A stretch of 64,000 nt of DNA from Bradyrhizobium sp. 141 (GTDB lineage Bacteria > Pseudomonadota > Alphaproteobacteria > Rhizobiales > Xanthobacteraceae), in NCBI RefSeq assembly GCF_023074055.1, contig NZ_JADPKR010000003.1, positions 1-64,000 on the forward strand, read 5' to 3'. Positions 37,621-46,847 of this stretch are shown here, one piece after another. The notes under the pieces are model-generated. The model had not been told where the DNA came from. It was given only the letters and a program-made list of their open reading frames with translations, and ran no database searches. The first letter of the stretch is position 1, and each line of letters begins with the position of its first letter. Position numbers and translations under genes: made by a program.

Positions 37621-38886
37621 TCACCGGCTCTCAATGTGTCCGGGACCTGCCCTGGCCGTGATCACTGCCGAAACATCTTCGGCTGGAATTGGAAGAGGAA
37701 TAGATGACCTTGGAAGAGCTCCAAACGATTGAACTACGGCTTCATCCAGGCGAAAGCCATTGATCCGCGGCACTGGGATCGCGATGTTCTCGATGCACCG
37801 ACGTCCGAGCACGGTGAGGCAGATGTTCTGCACGGTCCGGCTGGGTTTGCCCAACAAGCCAAAGATATGTCCACTACCAGTCTTTATAGGTGTTTCAATG
37901 TTGTCAAAGTAGTTGCCCTCGATCAGTGCTTGCACAGATGGTCCAGCATCCACTGCATGGAAGAATCCGCCGCTCTGTTGCGCATTCGTGTTGTGGAAGT
38001 AATTGTTAAGGAGATGAATAATAGCCTGCGCACCGTCAATGTGCGGCGCCCGCCCTGAGATCTCATGGAAATAGTTATTTGCGATGGTGATCGTCTGCGG
38101 GACACCAAGAAACAGGAGATTCCAATAGTGCTCCCCGTTACAATAGGAGGAATAGGTATCGCTGCCATCGAAGTCGCTCCAGGAAATCGTAATATTCGTC
38201 GTAGGGCCAAAGCCGCCGGCAATCATCTGCCGCCCGATATTATGAAATCGGTTGTGATCGATCCAAACCAGGTCGGCTCGTGCAATTGCAATAGCATCGC
38301 CGGCAAATATCACGCCTTGATTGATATCACTGATGGTCAGGTTGCGAATAACGACGTTGCTGACCCCATTTAGGCGCAGCCCCTTCCCTTTGATTGTAGC
38401 GCTCGGGCCAACGCCGATCACCGTCTTGTTTGAGCCAATCTCCAGCGGGCGCTTGCCGGCCCTGTCGAAGCCGACCAATGTCTTCTCCTTGCCATCGCAA
38501 TGCGCATCGTTGCCATCCATAAGGAGAAGGGACTCACTTTTATAAGGTGCCGAACAAGCACTGCCGTATTGGCAACCCTGCCCCTCGCCTTGCCCTTCCG
38601 TACCGGTAAAGTCTATGGTTCCAGCTACCTGGATCTCGCGCGGACTATTGTCATTGCAGTGCCCGAAGCTGTACGAACGACACAACTCATACTTGAGAGC
38701 TTTGGTTGATCTGACCTGAACTACCTCGCCTCCAAGGCCGCCCGTCGCTGCAGAGCCAAAGCCCTTGAGGGCTTCCGATCGCACATTGTTCGATCCGAGC
38801 ACGGAGGAGACGCCGACGACGACAGCAAGTCCACCGAGCACGCGCAACGACCGCTTGATGTGCTTCATCGTGTCCTTCATAGGCAT
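37621..38886 (-). CDS. Secreted pectate/pectin lyase (polysaccharide lyase family 1)
   Basis: Extracellular enzyme that cuts homogalacturonan of plant cell walls by beta-elimination. From the ATG at 38886, preceded by a GGGAG ribosome site, it has 421 residues. An N-terminal signal (SLRVLGGLAVVVGVSSVLGS) is followed by the parallel beta-helix: KTVIGVGPSATIKGKGL, GVSNVVIRNLTISDINQG, DLVWIDHNRFHNIG, NLLFLGVPQTITIANNYF and the catalytic-Arg strand SGRAPHIDGAQAIIHLLNN. The region around the catalytic Arg looks closer to pectin lyases than to bacterial PelC. Cysteines (CRSYSFGHC, YCNGEHYW) suggest disulfides. Probably helps root infection or wall loosening; this is inference. Confidence 0.85.
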   Translation of the reverse strand: MPMKDTMKHIKRSLRVLGGLAVVVGVSSVLGSNNVRSEALKGFGSAATGGLGGEVVQVRSTKALKYELCRSYSFGHCNDNSPREIQVAGTIDFTGTEGQGEGQGCQYGSACSAPYKSESLLLMDGNDAHCDGKEKTLVGFDRAGKRPLEIGSNKTVIGVGPSATIKGKGLRLNGVSNVVIRNLTISDINQGVIFAGDAIAIARADLVWIDHNRFHNIGRQMIAGGFGPTTNITISWSDFDGSDTYSSYCNGEHYWNLLFLGVPQTITIANNYFHEISGRAPHIDGAQAIIHLLNNYFHNTNAQQSGGFFHAVDAGPSVQALIEGNYFDNIETPIKTGSGHIFGLLGKPSRTVQNICLTVLGRRCIENIAIPVPRINGFRLDEAVVQSFGALPRSSIPLPIPAEDVSAVITARAGPGHIESR

Positions 38887-39883
38887 GTGCTCTCCCGGAA
38901 AATCCGCACGAGGACTTGAACTCTCGAACTCAAATGCTGAACTGGAATAGGCCATCAGCATGCGGCGTTAACGCCATCAGATCGTCCTCAATAAGGCAGG
39001 ATCGGAATATCGGAACCATGCTACGCAATAGCCGAAGTGTGCAGCCGCAGGCTCCGCACCAGCTGTGATGGATCTGGGTAGCCATTGAGCCAATCACGGC
39101 CGATGAAAGCAGCGGTCGATGCTTCGAGAGCCCCGTCAGAGGAATACTGTAGGTTGCAGCACGTCTGGCCTAGGCGGATGGGCCGTCGCTCCTGACGTTT
39201 TGCTGGACCGGCGGGAGGCGCTTGAGCTCTTCGGCATTTTCGACCAGCACCAGAACGCGTGGTGCATGATAGTTCGCATCCCGCGGGAAGCAGGTAGGCG
39301 GCGCGGCTGGGATCCTCGTCTTCCTGGATTGCACGTCAGATGTCAGGCCCCTTCTTCAGCGATATAGATGGGCGAGATTGGACCCTGTATGTCGCGTGCC
39401 AGACACATCACACGGACGGACGCCTCCTATCGATTTCATGACCGGCAATCATCACGCCGCCGGAATGGCTACGATTTCCTTGTTTTTGATATGTCCGTCC
39501 AGTGCCAGGGCGGATCTAGCACAACCAGTCACCGCCAACTTGCGACTCGCGGCGCGGCGAGCTGATGCGGCAAGGGCTCAGCCGCAATTCTGGTCGTCCC
39601 ACATAGCTAAGGTGAAGCTGCTCATGTGCTGCAGTCATCGCCACGAAGAGCCGAATTCGTCTGCAGGCGGCGCGTGGAAGGCAACGGCTGGCCAGCGTGT
39701 GAACGCCCCCTCCGATCTGCACCTTCGACGCATCATAGGTTTACCACCCCCAGCGGCCTAGCGCGCGCGGAGGAATGAAACTACCCACCAAAACTGATTG
39801 TTTTTGTGATCCAGCATGAGGCGTACCCCAGTCCGAATCATGAGTCGCCCGGCTTTTCGTCGGGCTGCCGGGGAGCTTTGCCG
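38887..39883. other. No recognisable gene
   Basis: About 1 kb between divergent pectate/pectin lyase and PaiB-like genes. It likely contains both promoters. A stretch at about 39788-39815 read on the minus strand (AAAACAATCAGTTTTGGTGG) faintly resembles the 3' half of a nod box, but the paired ATC-N9-GAT half-sites are not convincing. Confidence 0.35.
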
Positions 39884-40510
39884 ATGTACACGCCGCCCTC
39901 CTTCCAAGTTATCGATATCACCGACGTTCATCGGACGATGCGCGAGGCACGCTCGGCGACACTGATCACCGCTACTCACGAAGGGCTTGTTGGAACGATG
40001 CTGCCCGTAGTACTCGACGAGAGCGAAGGCTCCATGGGCACGATTTACGCCCACCTGGCGCGTGCGAATCCGCAGTGGAAGCTGACACCGACTGGCGAGG
40101 CGATGGCCATTTTCGCTGGAGCGGAGGCCTATGTCAGCCCCTCCTGGTACGTAACCAAGCACGAGAGAGGCGAGGCCGTACCGACGTGGAACTATGTCGC
40201 TGTGCATGCCTACGGGCCCGTCGAATTCTTCGATGATGCCGATCGGCTGCGAAAGGTGGTCACGCGACTGACCGATGTGCATGAGCGCTCGGGCAAAGAC
40301 CGCTGGGCGGTGTCTAACGCCCCTGCCGATTTCATCAAAACGGAGCTTAAGGGGATTGTCGGTCTGCGATTGCAAATTACACGGTTCGATGGCACGCGGA
40401 AGATGAGCCAGAACCGCAACGCGGCGGATCGCGCCGGCGTCATCGAGGGATTATCGAAGAGCGACCGTGACGAAGACCGTCGTGTGGCTCACCTCATTGC
40501 GAAAGGATGA
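39884..40510 (+). CDS. PaiB-family FMN-binding protein
   Basis: A 208-residue protein of the PaiB/FMN-binding split-barrel family, annotated in other bacteria as a negative transcriptional regulator. Motifs: MYTPPSFQVIDITDVHRTMR, SATLITATHEGLVGTMLPVV, GTIYAHLARANPQWK, YVSPSWYVTKHERGEAVPTW, NYVAVHAYGPVEF and the C-terminal ITRFDGTRKMSQNRNAADR. Start ATG 39884 is preceded by GGGGAG. It has no paiA partner here. A flavin-dependent enzyme role is as likely as a regulatory one. Confidence 0.85.
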   Translation: MYTPPSFQVIDITDVHRTMREARSATLITATHEGLVGTMLPVVLDESEGSMGTIYAHLARANPQWKLTPTGEAMAIFAGAEAYVSPSWYVTKHERGEAVPTWNYVAVHAYGPVEFFDDADRLRKVVTRLTDVHERSGKDRWAVSNAPADFIKTELKGIVGLRLQITRFDGTRKMSQNRNAADRAGVIEGLSKSDRDEDRRVAHLIAKG

Positions 40511-41276
40511 CGAACCCGAACGACGTATTGTGAACGACGCGGTACCACCTGCATTTCTCCATATCCTCGACTGCTCTCCTTCTGCACAGCGATGCGCCGG
40601 CGGCGGTCGGTTCCTGCTCGCGTCAGGTGCTTTTCACAGAGCACAGAAAACCATACACGACGCCATCGCTTGCGCGTCACCTATCGCGAGCGGCAGCAGC
40701 GGCGCGAGGCCTCAAGGCCAACTCCGGAGAAGAAGAGCGGTACACCGGTTGCAATCCGGGGCCCGCTTCGGGGCGCATGACAGGATGCTCTGCATTGAGA
40801 TCGGATTCAAGGGGGCTGCGCCGGCTCCACGGTTACCGAAGCAACCGGTTCCTAAACCAGTTTAGCACGGAATTTTGCGATTGGCGCTAACTGATCAGCC
40901 ACACTGAAACTTCTGCACAGCCACAGGCGACGGTTGCATGCATTAAAGTAAATCATGTCGCCCTCCCGACTCAAACAAAGATGCTTTGGAGGGCGATTGC
41001 CGTCATTCTCTCGAACACTGCGTGTGCAGCTTTCGTCTGATTCCGCTTGACGCCCGGCAAGTCTCAAGAGACTTGCAGGAAGCCAAAGCGTCTTGAATCC
41101 GACGTTAGGGTCAAAATTGCAGATCTTCTGACAATTCGCGACAATCTGCGCTCGCTCCAACACTCCCCGACGGGCAGTAAGAAACGCGAATGTCTCAAAT
41201 CCTCAAGGTCCCGCCGCTCGCTTCTGTCACGATGATCGGGGCTCCCGGAGCGCCCTGCTCGATATCGAACTCGAGC
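40511..41276. other. No recognisable gene
   Basis: About 770 bases between the convergent PaiB-like and giant sensor kinase genes. Short frames only; no RNA gene or repeat recognised. Confidence 0.35.
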
Positions 41277-44200
41277 CTAAGACGTTGAAGAGACCTGTTC
41301 CGACCGATCCACGCCCTCCGGCGCAACCGGCATGCTGAACTGAAAGACGGCCCCGCGAGGATCATTGGCGCCCGCCCACATCCGGCCTCCGTGCGCCTCA
41401 ATAATAGAATGGCAAATGGCCAGCCCCATGCCCATGCCTTCGGACTTGGTGGTGTAAAACGCCTCGAACACGCGGTCAGCGCTGTTCGGATCGAGTCCTG
41501 GACCCGTATCCCGAAAAGTGACCACTACGTTATTCGAGTCATCTGTCCGCGCACTGATCAGTAACTCGCGGTCACCTTCGCTGATCTCCCTCATCGCCTC
41601 GATGGCGTTCGTGATCAAATTGAGAATCACCTGCCGGACCTGGACGCGATCTGCCCGGACAAGCGGCAACGCCTCAGTCCGTCGCGTTTGCACCCATACA
41701 TCATTTTTCGCAAGTTCCGCGCGAACTAGGGCCAGCACCTCTAAGATCAATTCGTCAATTGCGAGAAGCTCCGTTTGCATAGGAGCCTTATTCATAAGAG
41801 CGCGGATCCGACGGATCACGTTCCCTGCACGCATACTGTCACGGACAATCAAACCGAAGGTCTGCCGAACTTCTTCCAGATTTGGCGGTTGAGCACCGAG
41901 CCAATTTAGCCCCGCCCCCGCATTACTGCTGATCGCGGCAATCGGCTGGTTGACCTCATGGGCGATTGAGGCGGCCAGCTGTCCCATTGTCGTGATCCGA
42001 TTGGCGTGTGCCAGCCCCATCAGAGTCTCGCGATACCGTCGTTCGCTTTCACGGACTTCCGCTTCCGCTCTCTTTCGCTCTGTCAGGTCGAGGACGAAGC
42101 CAACACCTTGGTCGTCTCGCGCATCGAATACGGCGAGGCCAATTAGCACCGGCACGCGGCTGCCATCCTTGCGGACATACTCTTTCTCGAATTGCTGGAC
42201 AGCTCCGGTCCTTCTTGCTTCTGTTCCAGCATTCAGTGTGCGCTCGTGCCATTCTGGCGGTGTCAGGTTGAGACCGTTCACTCGCCCCGCGACGAGATCC
42301 TCTCGGTCGTATCCAACCATCGTGAGGAAGGTTTGATTTGCCTCGATGATCTCGCCTCCTTCGCGAATGATAAATATTCCGATGATGTTAGCGTCGAGTA
42401 AGCGCCGGATTTTCGACTCCCGTTGCTGCACTTCGCTGTACAACCGGCTGTTTTCCAGCGCTGTTGCAGCTTGCGAGGCAAGCATTTTCAGCACCGAGTT
42501 GCGGGCAGGCGAGAATATGCGCGCGGCGAGATTATTCTCCAGATAAAGTACGCCGATCAGCTTGCCCTGCGTGATCAGTGGCAGGCAAAGAATAGAACGC
42601 GCTTTGCGCTCGCGGATATACGGATCTTCCGCAAATGAAGGCTCGGCGGCAGCATCTTCGAGAATAACGTTTTCGCGGACACGTAGGACGAAATGCAGCA
42701 CGGACTCGGGAAGCGCCATCGGAGTTACGGGCTGTTCATTCACCTTTACAAGCAGCGCATCCGCTACCGTTGCGGCTTCCGCCTCGATCCGTGGCTCGCC
42801 TCCATGCAGCAGAATTAACAAACCTCGTTCGGCGCCGGCCTGCTCAATGGCAGTCCGCATAAGCGTGTCGATTAGTTTTTGAAGAACAATCTCGCCGGAA
42901 ATCGCCTGCGACACTTTTGTCACCGTCGCGAGATCAAGATGCTCAACCGGAGCTCCGATCCTCATTCCATTCACGGCAGGAGTGGTCTCCTCATGGCTGA
43001 GATGGGGATTCAGCTCGTCGAGCTGACGCACTTTGCCATCTGCTCCCCAACGAAGGTAGCCGCGCCGCGCGTCCTGCAGGTAAACCCGGGAGATTCTGTC
43101 AAAACCGCGCGCAGCATAAAAGCGCGCTGCAAGTTCGCAAGCGATTCCCTCGTGGTGGGCGAAACCGTTACGTGCTGCGGTCTGGATTGAGTGTTCATAC
43201 AGTCGCATTGCGTCTGCATCGCGGTATTCCCGCCTTGCAATTTCAGCGCCGACCAAGGCAGCCCGATTCTCAAAATTTTCGGGGCAATTCGTCGCCCATA
43301 TCTGCAGCTGTCTGTAATGGGCATCAATGATATCCCAATGTTGCTGTTGTTCGCTTTCGCCTGGCTTGTCGCAGTAACATGAGTGAGACAGCGCACCATA
43401 GAAGTGAAACTCCGCGATCAAGGGCTCTGTCGGCATAGTCCATAATTTGGGCTCCGCCTTGGAGCGAGCATCAACAGCCGCAGCATAATCGCCGGCTAGA
43501 AATCGCGCCTGAAGTTTGCGGATCCAGTAGACGGTTTCGCTAGGTGACAGCTCCGGACTCCGTGCCAACGATCGCTCGACCTCTAGCTCGTCAAATTGTT
43601 GGTCATCCAAGCAACCGAATGAGCGCGTGAGGCCGCGCATGCTTTTAATGATTGCGAGCTGAGCGGCTACGGTATCAGCAGCAAACTGAACCTTTCTATT
43701 CCGTATCGTAGCAAAGCTTTTCTCTATCTCGTTCTGTACCTCTTTCAGGGGATCTCCGGCCATCATCATATTTGAGGTTAGATGAAGCAAGCTGTACGCC
43801 TCATAGATGACATCGCCGCTGCTGACCGCAGCTGCGAGCGCTCGCCGAATCAAAACTCGGCTACCTCTTAGGGGCTTCGTCCACGGGATCACGTTGCACC
43901 CGAAGGCCAAATAGACGGGAGCCCGAAAGCGGGAGAACTCACCGCGATCAACTAGGTCGCAAGCAAGACGACCAAATTTGTCAGCTGCTTGGTAGTCACC
44001 GAAGCGCCCGGCCAAGATTCGGCCTAGCCATGCGTAATGGGCGCAAGAAGCATCAGTGTTGCCGTATTCGAGGCTGATGGTGACAGCTCTGCAGATGACC
44101 AAAGCGGATAAATTGGCGTCCGTGAAACCTGCGGGCGGAAGAATGCGCGTCAAGACGGCAAGCGTGGCAAGCGTGGTCTGATCTGTCATTGCAGGCAAAC

Positions 44201-46847
44201 TAGCAAGATCCTCGATTGCGTCGGGTAGCTGTGACCGCATCCGCTGATATTCGGCCAATGTTTCCTGGTCCGTCGGATGCTGCGACCACTCGATCCCGAC
44301 GTCGTGAAGATATTCGAGCCCTGTGAGCACTGCCCGCCCGTGCTGACCGAGCGTCAAGTAAAGATCGACCCGCAAACATGCGACCGTTGCTCGCTGGGGC
44401 GCGTTCAAAGCGCGCTTCGACAGTACGGACAGGAGGCTCTCTGCAATGTCCAGCTGGCCTACCAAGAATTCGCATTCAGCCCGGCTTGTCTCCAGTGCGA
44501 ACGCAAGTTCGTGGCGCCTTCGCCAAGAGTGCTCCGCGAGCAGCGCAGCACCGACGGTGAAATATGTGAGTGCCGAGGCGTAGGCCGCCGACGCCCTGGC
44601 ACGCTGCCCTGCGACCAAATTCAGCTCTGCGAGCTGCTCACGCTCCTGACCGGAGGCAATTAGCGCGACACCTCGATTGAGTTGGCTGACGATGTCGAAG
44701 ATAGCCTCTTCGCGTTTGTGCGCAGGGACGTGTGCCGCCAGCATCCGACCGATCCGCAGATGGGCAGGAGCGCGCGAGGATTCCGGCACCAGCAAGTAGG
44801 CCGCCTCTTGAACGCGATCGTGGAGGAAGCGGTAGGCTGTTCCGTGGCGCGCGATCAGTTCCTGCCGGATCGCCGGCCACAGGGTCGCATGCACCTGCTC
44901 CTGCGAAATTTCGAGCACGATCGCAAGCTCCGCCGTCCCGGCGATGTTGCCGAAACAGGCCAGCTGTTGCAGCGCGTCCTGCGTTTCCTCGGGCAGGCGG
45001 ATGAGCTTGCCGAGCATCAGATCTACGACGTTCTCGGTGTACGCTTTTGCGTGAATACGCTCGAGATCCCATCGCCAGCGCGCCGACTCGTGATCGAACG
45101 TCAACAGCTGCTCTTCGGCCAGTTCAGAAAGGAATTGAATGGCGAAGAACGGATTACCCATCGTCTTCTGATGCACCAACTTTGCAAGCGGGGCAGCGCG
45201 TTTTGGTCCGCAGCGAAGGGTATCCGCGACTAACTGCGCGACATCGTCTGCAGTGAGCGGCGAGAGCGTGATCTCCTCGAAATTTACGTCGGCTCTCCTG
45301 ATGGAGTCGAGCTTGCGTTTGAGTGGATGGCCTGCATCAAGTTCGTTGCTGCGGTAAGCTCCAATGAGCAGCAGGTGCAGATCCGACTGGGTCAGGAGAT
45401 CCTCGATCAAGTCGAGCGTTGCGGCATCATGCCACTGCAAATCGTCGAGGAAGAGCACCAAAGGATGGGTTCGCCGGGCGAACACGCCAATAAAGCGGCG
45501 AAGCACCAGCTGGAAACGAATTTGCGCTTGCCGGGCTGGAAGCTCAGCAACCGCGGGCTGCTCGCCAATGATCAGGCTCAGATCGGGGATCAATTCGACC
45601 ATCAGTCGTCCATTCGCGCCGAGCGCCTCCCGGAGCGCTTGCCGCCAAGTGGCGAGTTCGCCCTCACTTTTGCTGAGAAGAGGACGGACAAGGCTCTGAA
45701 ACGTCTGCACTAGCGTCACATAGGGAACGTCGCGTTTCAGTTGGTCGAATTTGCCTGACACCAACTGCCCGCGCGAGGGCACCAGTGCTTTGTGTAGCTC
45801 CTGGACGAGCGAAGACTTACCGACACCGGAGTAACCGGCGACGAGCACCAACCTCGGCGCGCCGCTCTTCACCGCGCGATCGAAAGAGGCAAGCAAAGCC
45901 TCGATCTGAAGGGCTCTGCCATAGAGCTTCTCGGGGATGAGCAACCGATCAGGTGTGTCGTCTGTGCCGAGCTCAAATGGGTCGATGCGACCGTGGTTGG
46001 CCCATGCTGCGAGACAGCGTTGCAGATCGTGCTCAAGGCCAGCGGCAGTCTGGTAGCGTTCCTCGGCGGTTTTCGCGAGGAGTTTCATCACAATCTGAGA
46101 TATCGGCTCCGGGAGGTTTTGCGATTTCTCGACGGGCGGTATTGCTTTTCTTGCAATATGACAATGGATCCACTCCAAGGGATCTGAGCCCGTGAACGGC
46201 AGCGCGCCGGTCAGCATCTGGTAGAATGTCACGCCAAGTGAATAGAGATCACTGCGACAATCGACCGAGCGATTCATTCGTCCGGTCTGTTCGGGCGCCA
46301 TGTAGGGCAGCGAGCCGGCGATGAAATCGGCAGGTTCGGGCGGCACGCGCTCGCGGGAAAGACGGGAAGCCAGACCAAACCCAGTGAGTCGCACCTGTTC
46401 GTCAGGACAATTGACCAGAATGTGAGCGGGTTTCAGGTCCTTGTGGACCAAGCCGTGCCGGTGAAGCTTGCCCACGGCCCTGGCGATACCAACAGCGAGG
46501 CGCAGGAAGCGCTTGGGCTCCATGCGGATCCCGAGTAAATTTAGTAGTGGCTCGCCGCATGGATCCTCCAGGACCAGCATAGTCCGACCAGCTTCCCGGA
46601 TGAGTTCCAACGGCCGCACCGCCCATGCCTCGTCTAGCTCCTCCCTCAGCTCATACTCATGGGCGAGGCGGTCGAGCGTCGCTGGGTGTTCCGCGATGGG
46701 CCGCACGACAAGTACGACAGCCCTGCTGCCGTGGATTTGCCGGCGCCACGCACGGCAGAACGCGCGATCACCGTCCTCCCACAGGGGCTGGATGTCACTG
46801 TCGACATTTGAGCCGAACAGAGTTCGGATGAGGGGGTCCCGCGGCAT
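41277..46847 (-). CDS. Giant hybrid sensor: pseudokinase, AAA-type ATPase, GAF, PAS, histidine kinase
   Basis: A 1856-residue cytoplasmic signalling protein. Order: Ser/Thr kinase-like domain (about 15-280), then a predicted AAA/NACHT-like ATPase with Walker A GYSGVGKSS (338-346). A long helical repeat region (about 650-1250), GAF (about 1330-1480) and PAS (about 1490-1610) follow. The C-terminal kinase has His in SIAHEVNQPIAAI (about 1630) and ATP-binding DTGPGLD and GMGMGLAI. The kinase-like domain is degenerate: HKDLKPAHI lacks the usual Asn, and the DFG aspartate is Gly (TGFGLAS, 155-161). The Lys of the VAIK strand is not evident either (VVLVVRP). It is therefore probably a pseudokinase scaffold. 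No receiver is fused; candidate partners are the regulators at 50147 and 50922. Confidence 0.88.
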   Translation of the reverse strand: MPRDPLIRTLFGSNVDSDIQPLWEDGDRAFCRAWRRQIHGSRAVVLVVRPIAEHPATLDRLAHEYELREELDEAWAVRPLELIREAGRTMLVLEDPCGEPLLNLLGIRMEPKRFLRLAVGIARAVGKLHRHGLVHKDLKPAHILVNCPDEQVRLTGFGLASRLSRERVPPEPADFIAGSLPYMAPEQTGRMNRSVDCRSDLYSLGVTFYQMLTGALPFTGSDPLEWIHCHIARKAIPPVEKSQNLPEPISQIVMKLLAKTAEERYQTAAGLEHDLQRCLAAWANHGRIDPFELGTDDTPDRLLIPEKLYGRALQIEALLASFDRAVKSGAPRLVLVAGYSGVGKSSLVQELHKALVPSRGQLVSGKFDQLKRDVPYVTLVQTFQSLVRPLLSKSEGELATWRQALREALGANGRLMVELIPDLSLIIGEQPAVAELPARQAQIRFQLVLRRFIGVFARRTHPLVLFLDDLQWHDAATLDLIEDLLTQSDLHLLLIGAYRSNELDAGHPLKRKLDSIRRADVNFEEITLSPLTADDVAQLVADTLRCGPKRAAPLAKLVHQKTMGNPFFAIQFLSELAEEQLLTFDHESARWRWDLERIHAKAYTENVVDLMLGKLIRLPEETQDALQQLACFGNIAGTAELAIVLEISQEQVHATLWPAIRQELIARHGTAYRFLHDRVQEAAYLLVPESSRAPAHLRIGRMLAAHVPAHKREEAIFDIVSQLNRGVALIASGQEREQLAELNLVAGQRARASAAYASALTYFTVGAALLAEHSWRRRHELAFALETSRAECEFLVGQLDIAESLLSVLSKRALNAPQRATVACLRVDLYLTLGQHGRAVLTGLEYLHDVGIEWSQHPTDQETLAEYQRMRSQLPDAIEDLASLPAMTDQTTLATLAVLTRILPPAGFTDANLSALVICRAVTISLEYGNTDASCAHYAWLGRILAGRFGDYQAADKFGRLACDLVDRGEFSRFRAPVYLAFGCNVIPWTKPLRGSRVLIRRALAAAVSSGDVIYEAYSLLHLTSNMMMAGDPLKEVQNEIEKSFATIRNRKVQFAADTVAAQLAIIKSMRGLTRSFGCLDDQQFDELEVERSLARSPELSPSETVYWIRKLQARFLAGDYAAAVDARSKAEPKLWTMPTEPLIAEFHFYGALSHSCYCDKPGESEQQQHWDIIDAHYRQLQIWATNCPENFENRAALVGAEIARREYRDADAMRLYEHSIQTAARNGFAHHEGIACELAARFYAARGFDRISRVYLQDARRGYLRWGADGKVRQLDELNPHLSHEETTPAVNGMRIGAPVEHLDLATVTKVSQAISGEIVLQKLIDTLMRTAIEQAGAERGLLILLHGGEPRIEAEAATVADALLVKVNEQPVTPMALPESVLHFVLRVRENVILEDAAAEPSFAEDPYIRERKARSILCLPLITQGKLIGVLYLENNLAARIFSPARNSVLKMLASQAATALENSRLYSEVQQRESKIRRLLDANIIGIFIIREGGEIIEANQTFLTMVGYDREDLVAGRVNGLNLTPPEWHERTLNAGTEARRTGAVQQFEKEYVRKDGSRVPVLIGLAVFDARDDQGVGFVLDLTERKRAEAEVRESERRYRETLMGLAHANRITTMGQLAASIAHEVNQPIAAISSNAGAGLNWLGAQPPNLEEVRQTFGLIVRDSMRAGNVIRRIRALMNKAPMQTELLAIDELILEVLALVRAELAKNDVWVQTRRTEALPLVRADRVQVRQVILNLITNAIEAMREISEGDRELLISARTDDSNNVVVTFRDTGPGLDPNSADRVFEAFYTTKSEGMGMGLAICHSIIEAHGGRMWAGANDPRGAVFQFSMPVAPEGVDRSEQVSSTS

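Noticed and set aside
39788..39815. Sequence resembling the 3' half of a nod box on the minus strand
   Set aside because: The paired ATC-N9-GAT half-sites are not present and no gene starts downstream on that strand.
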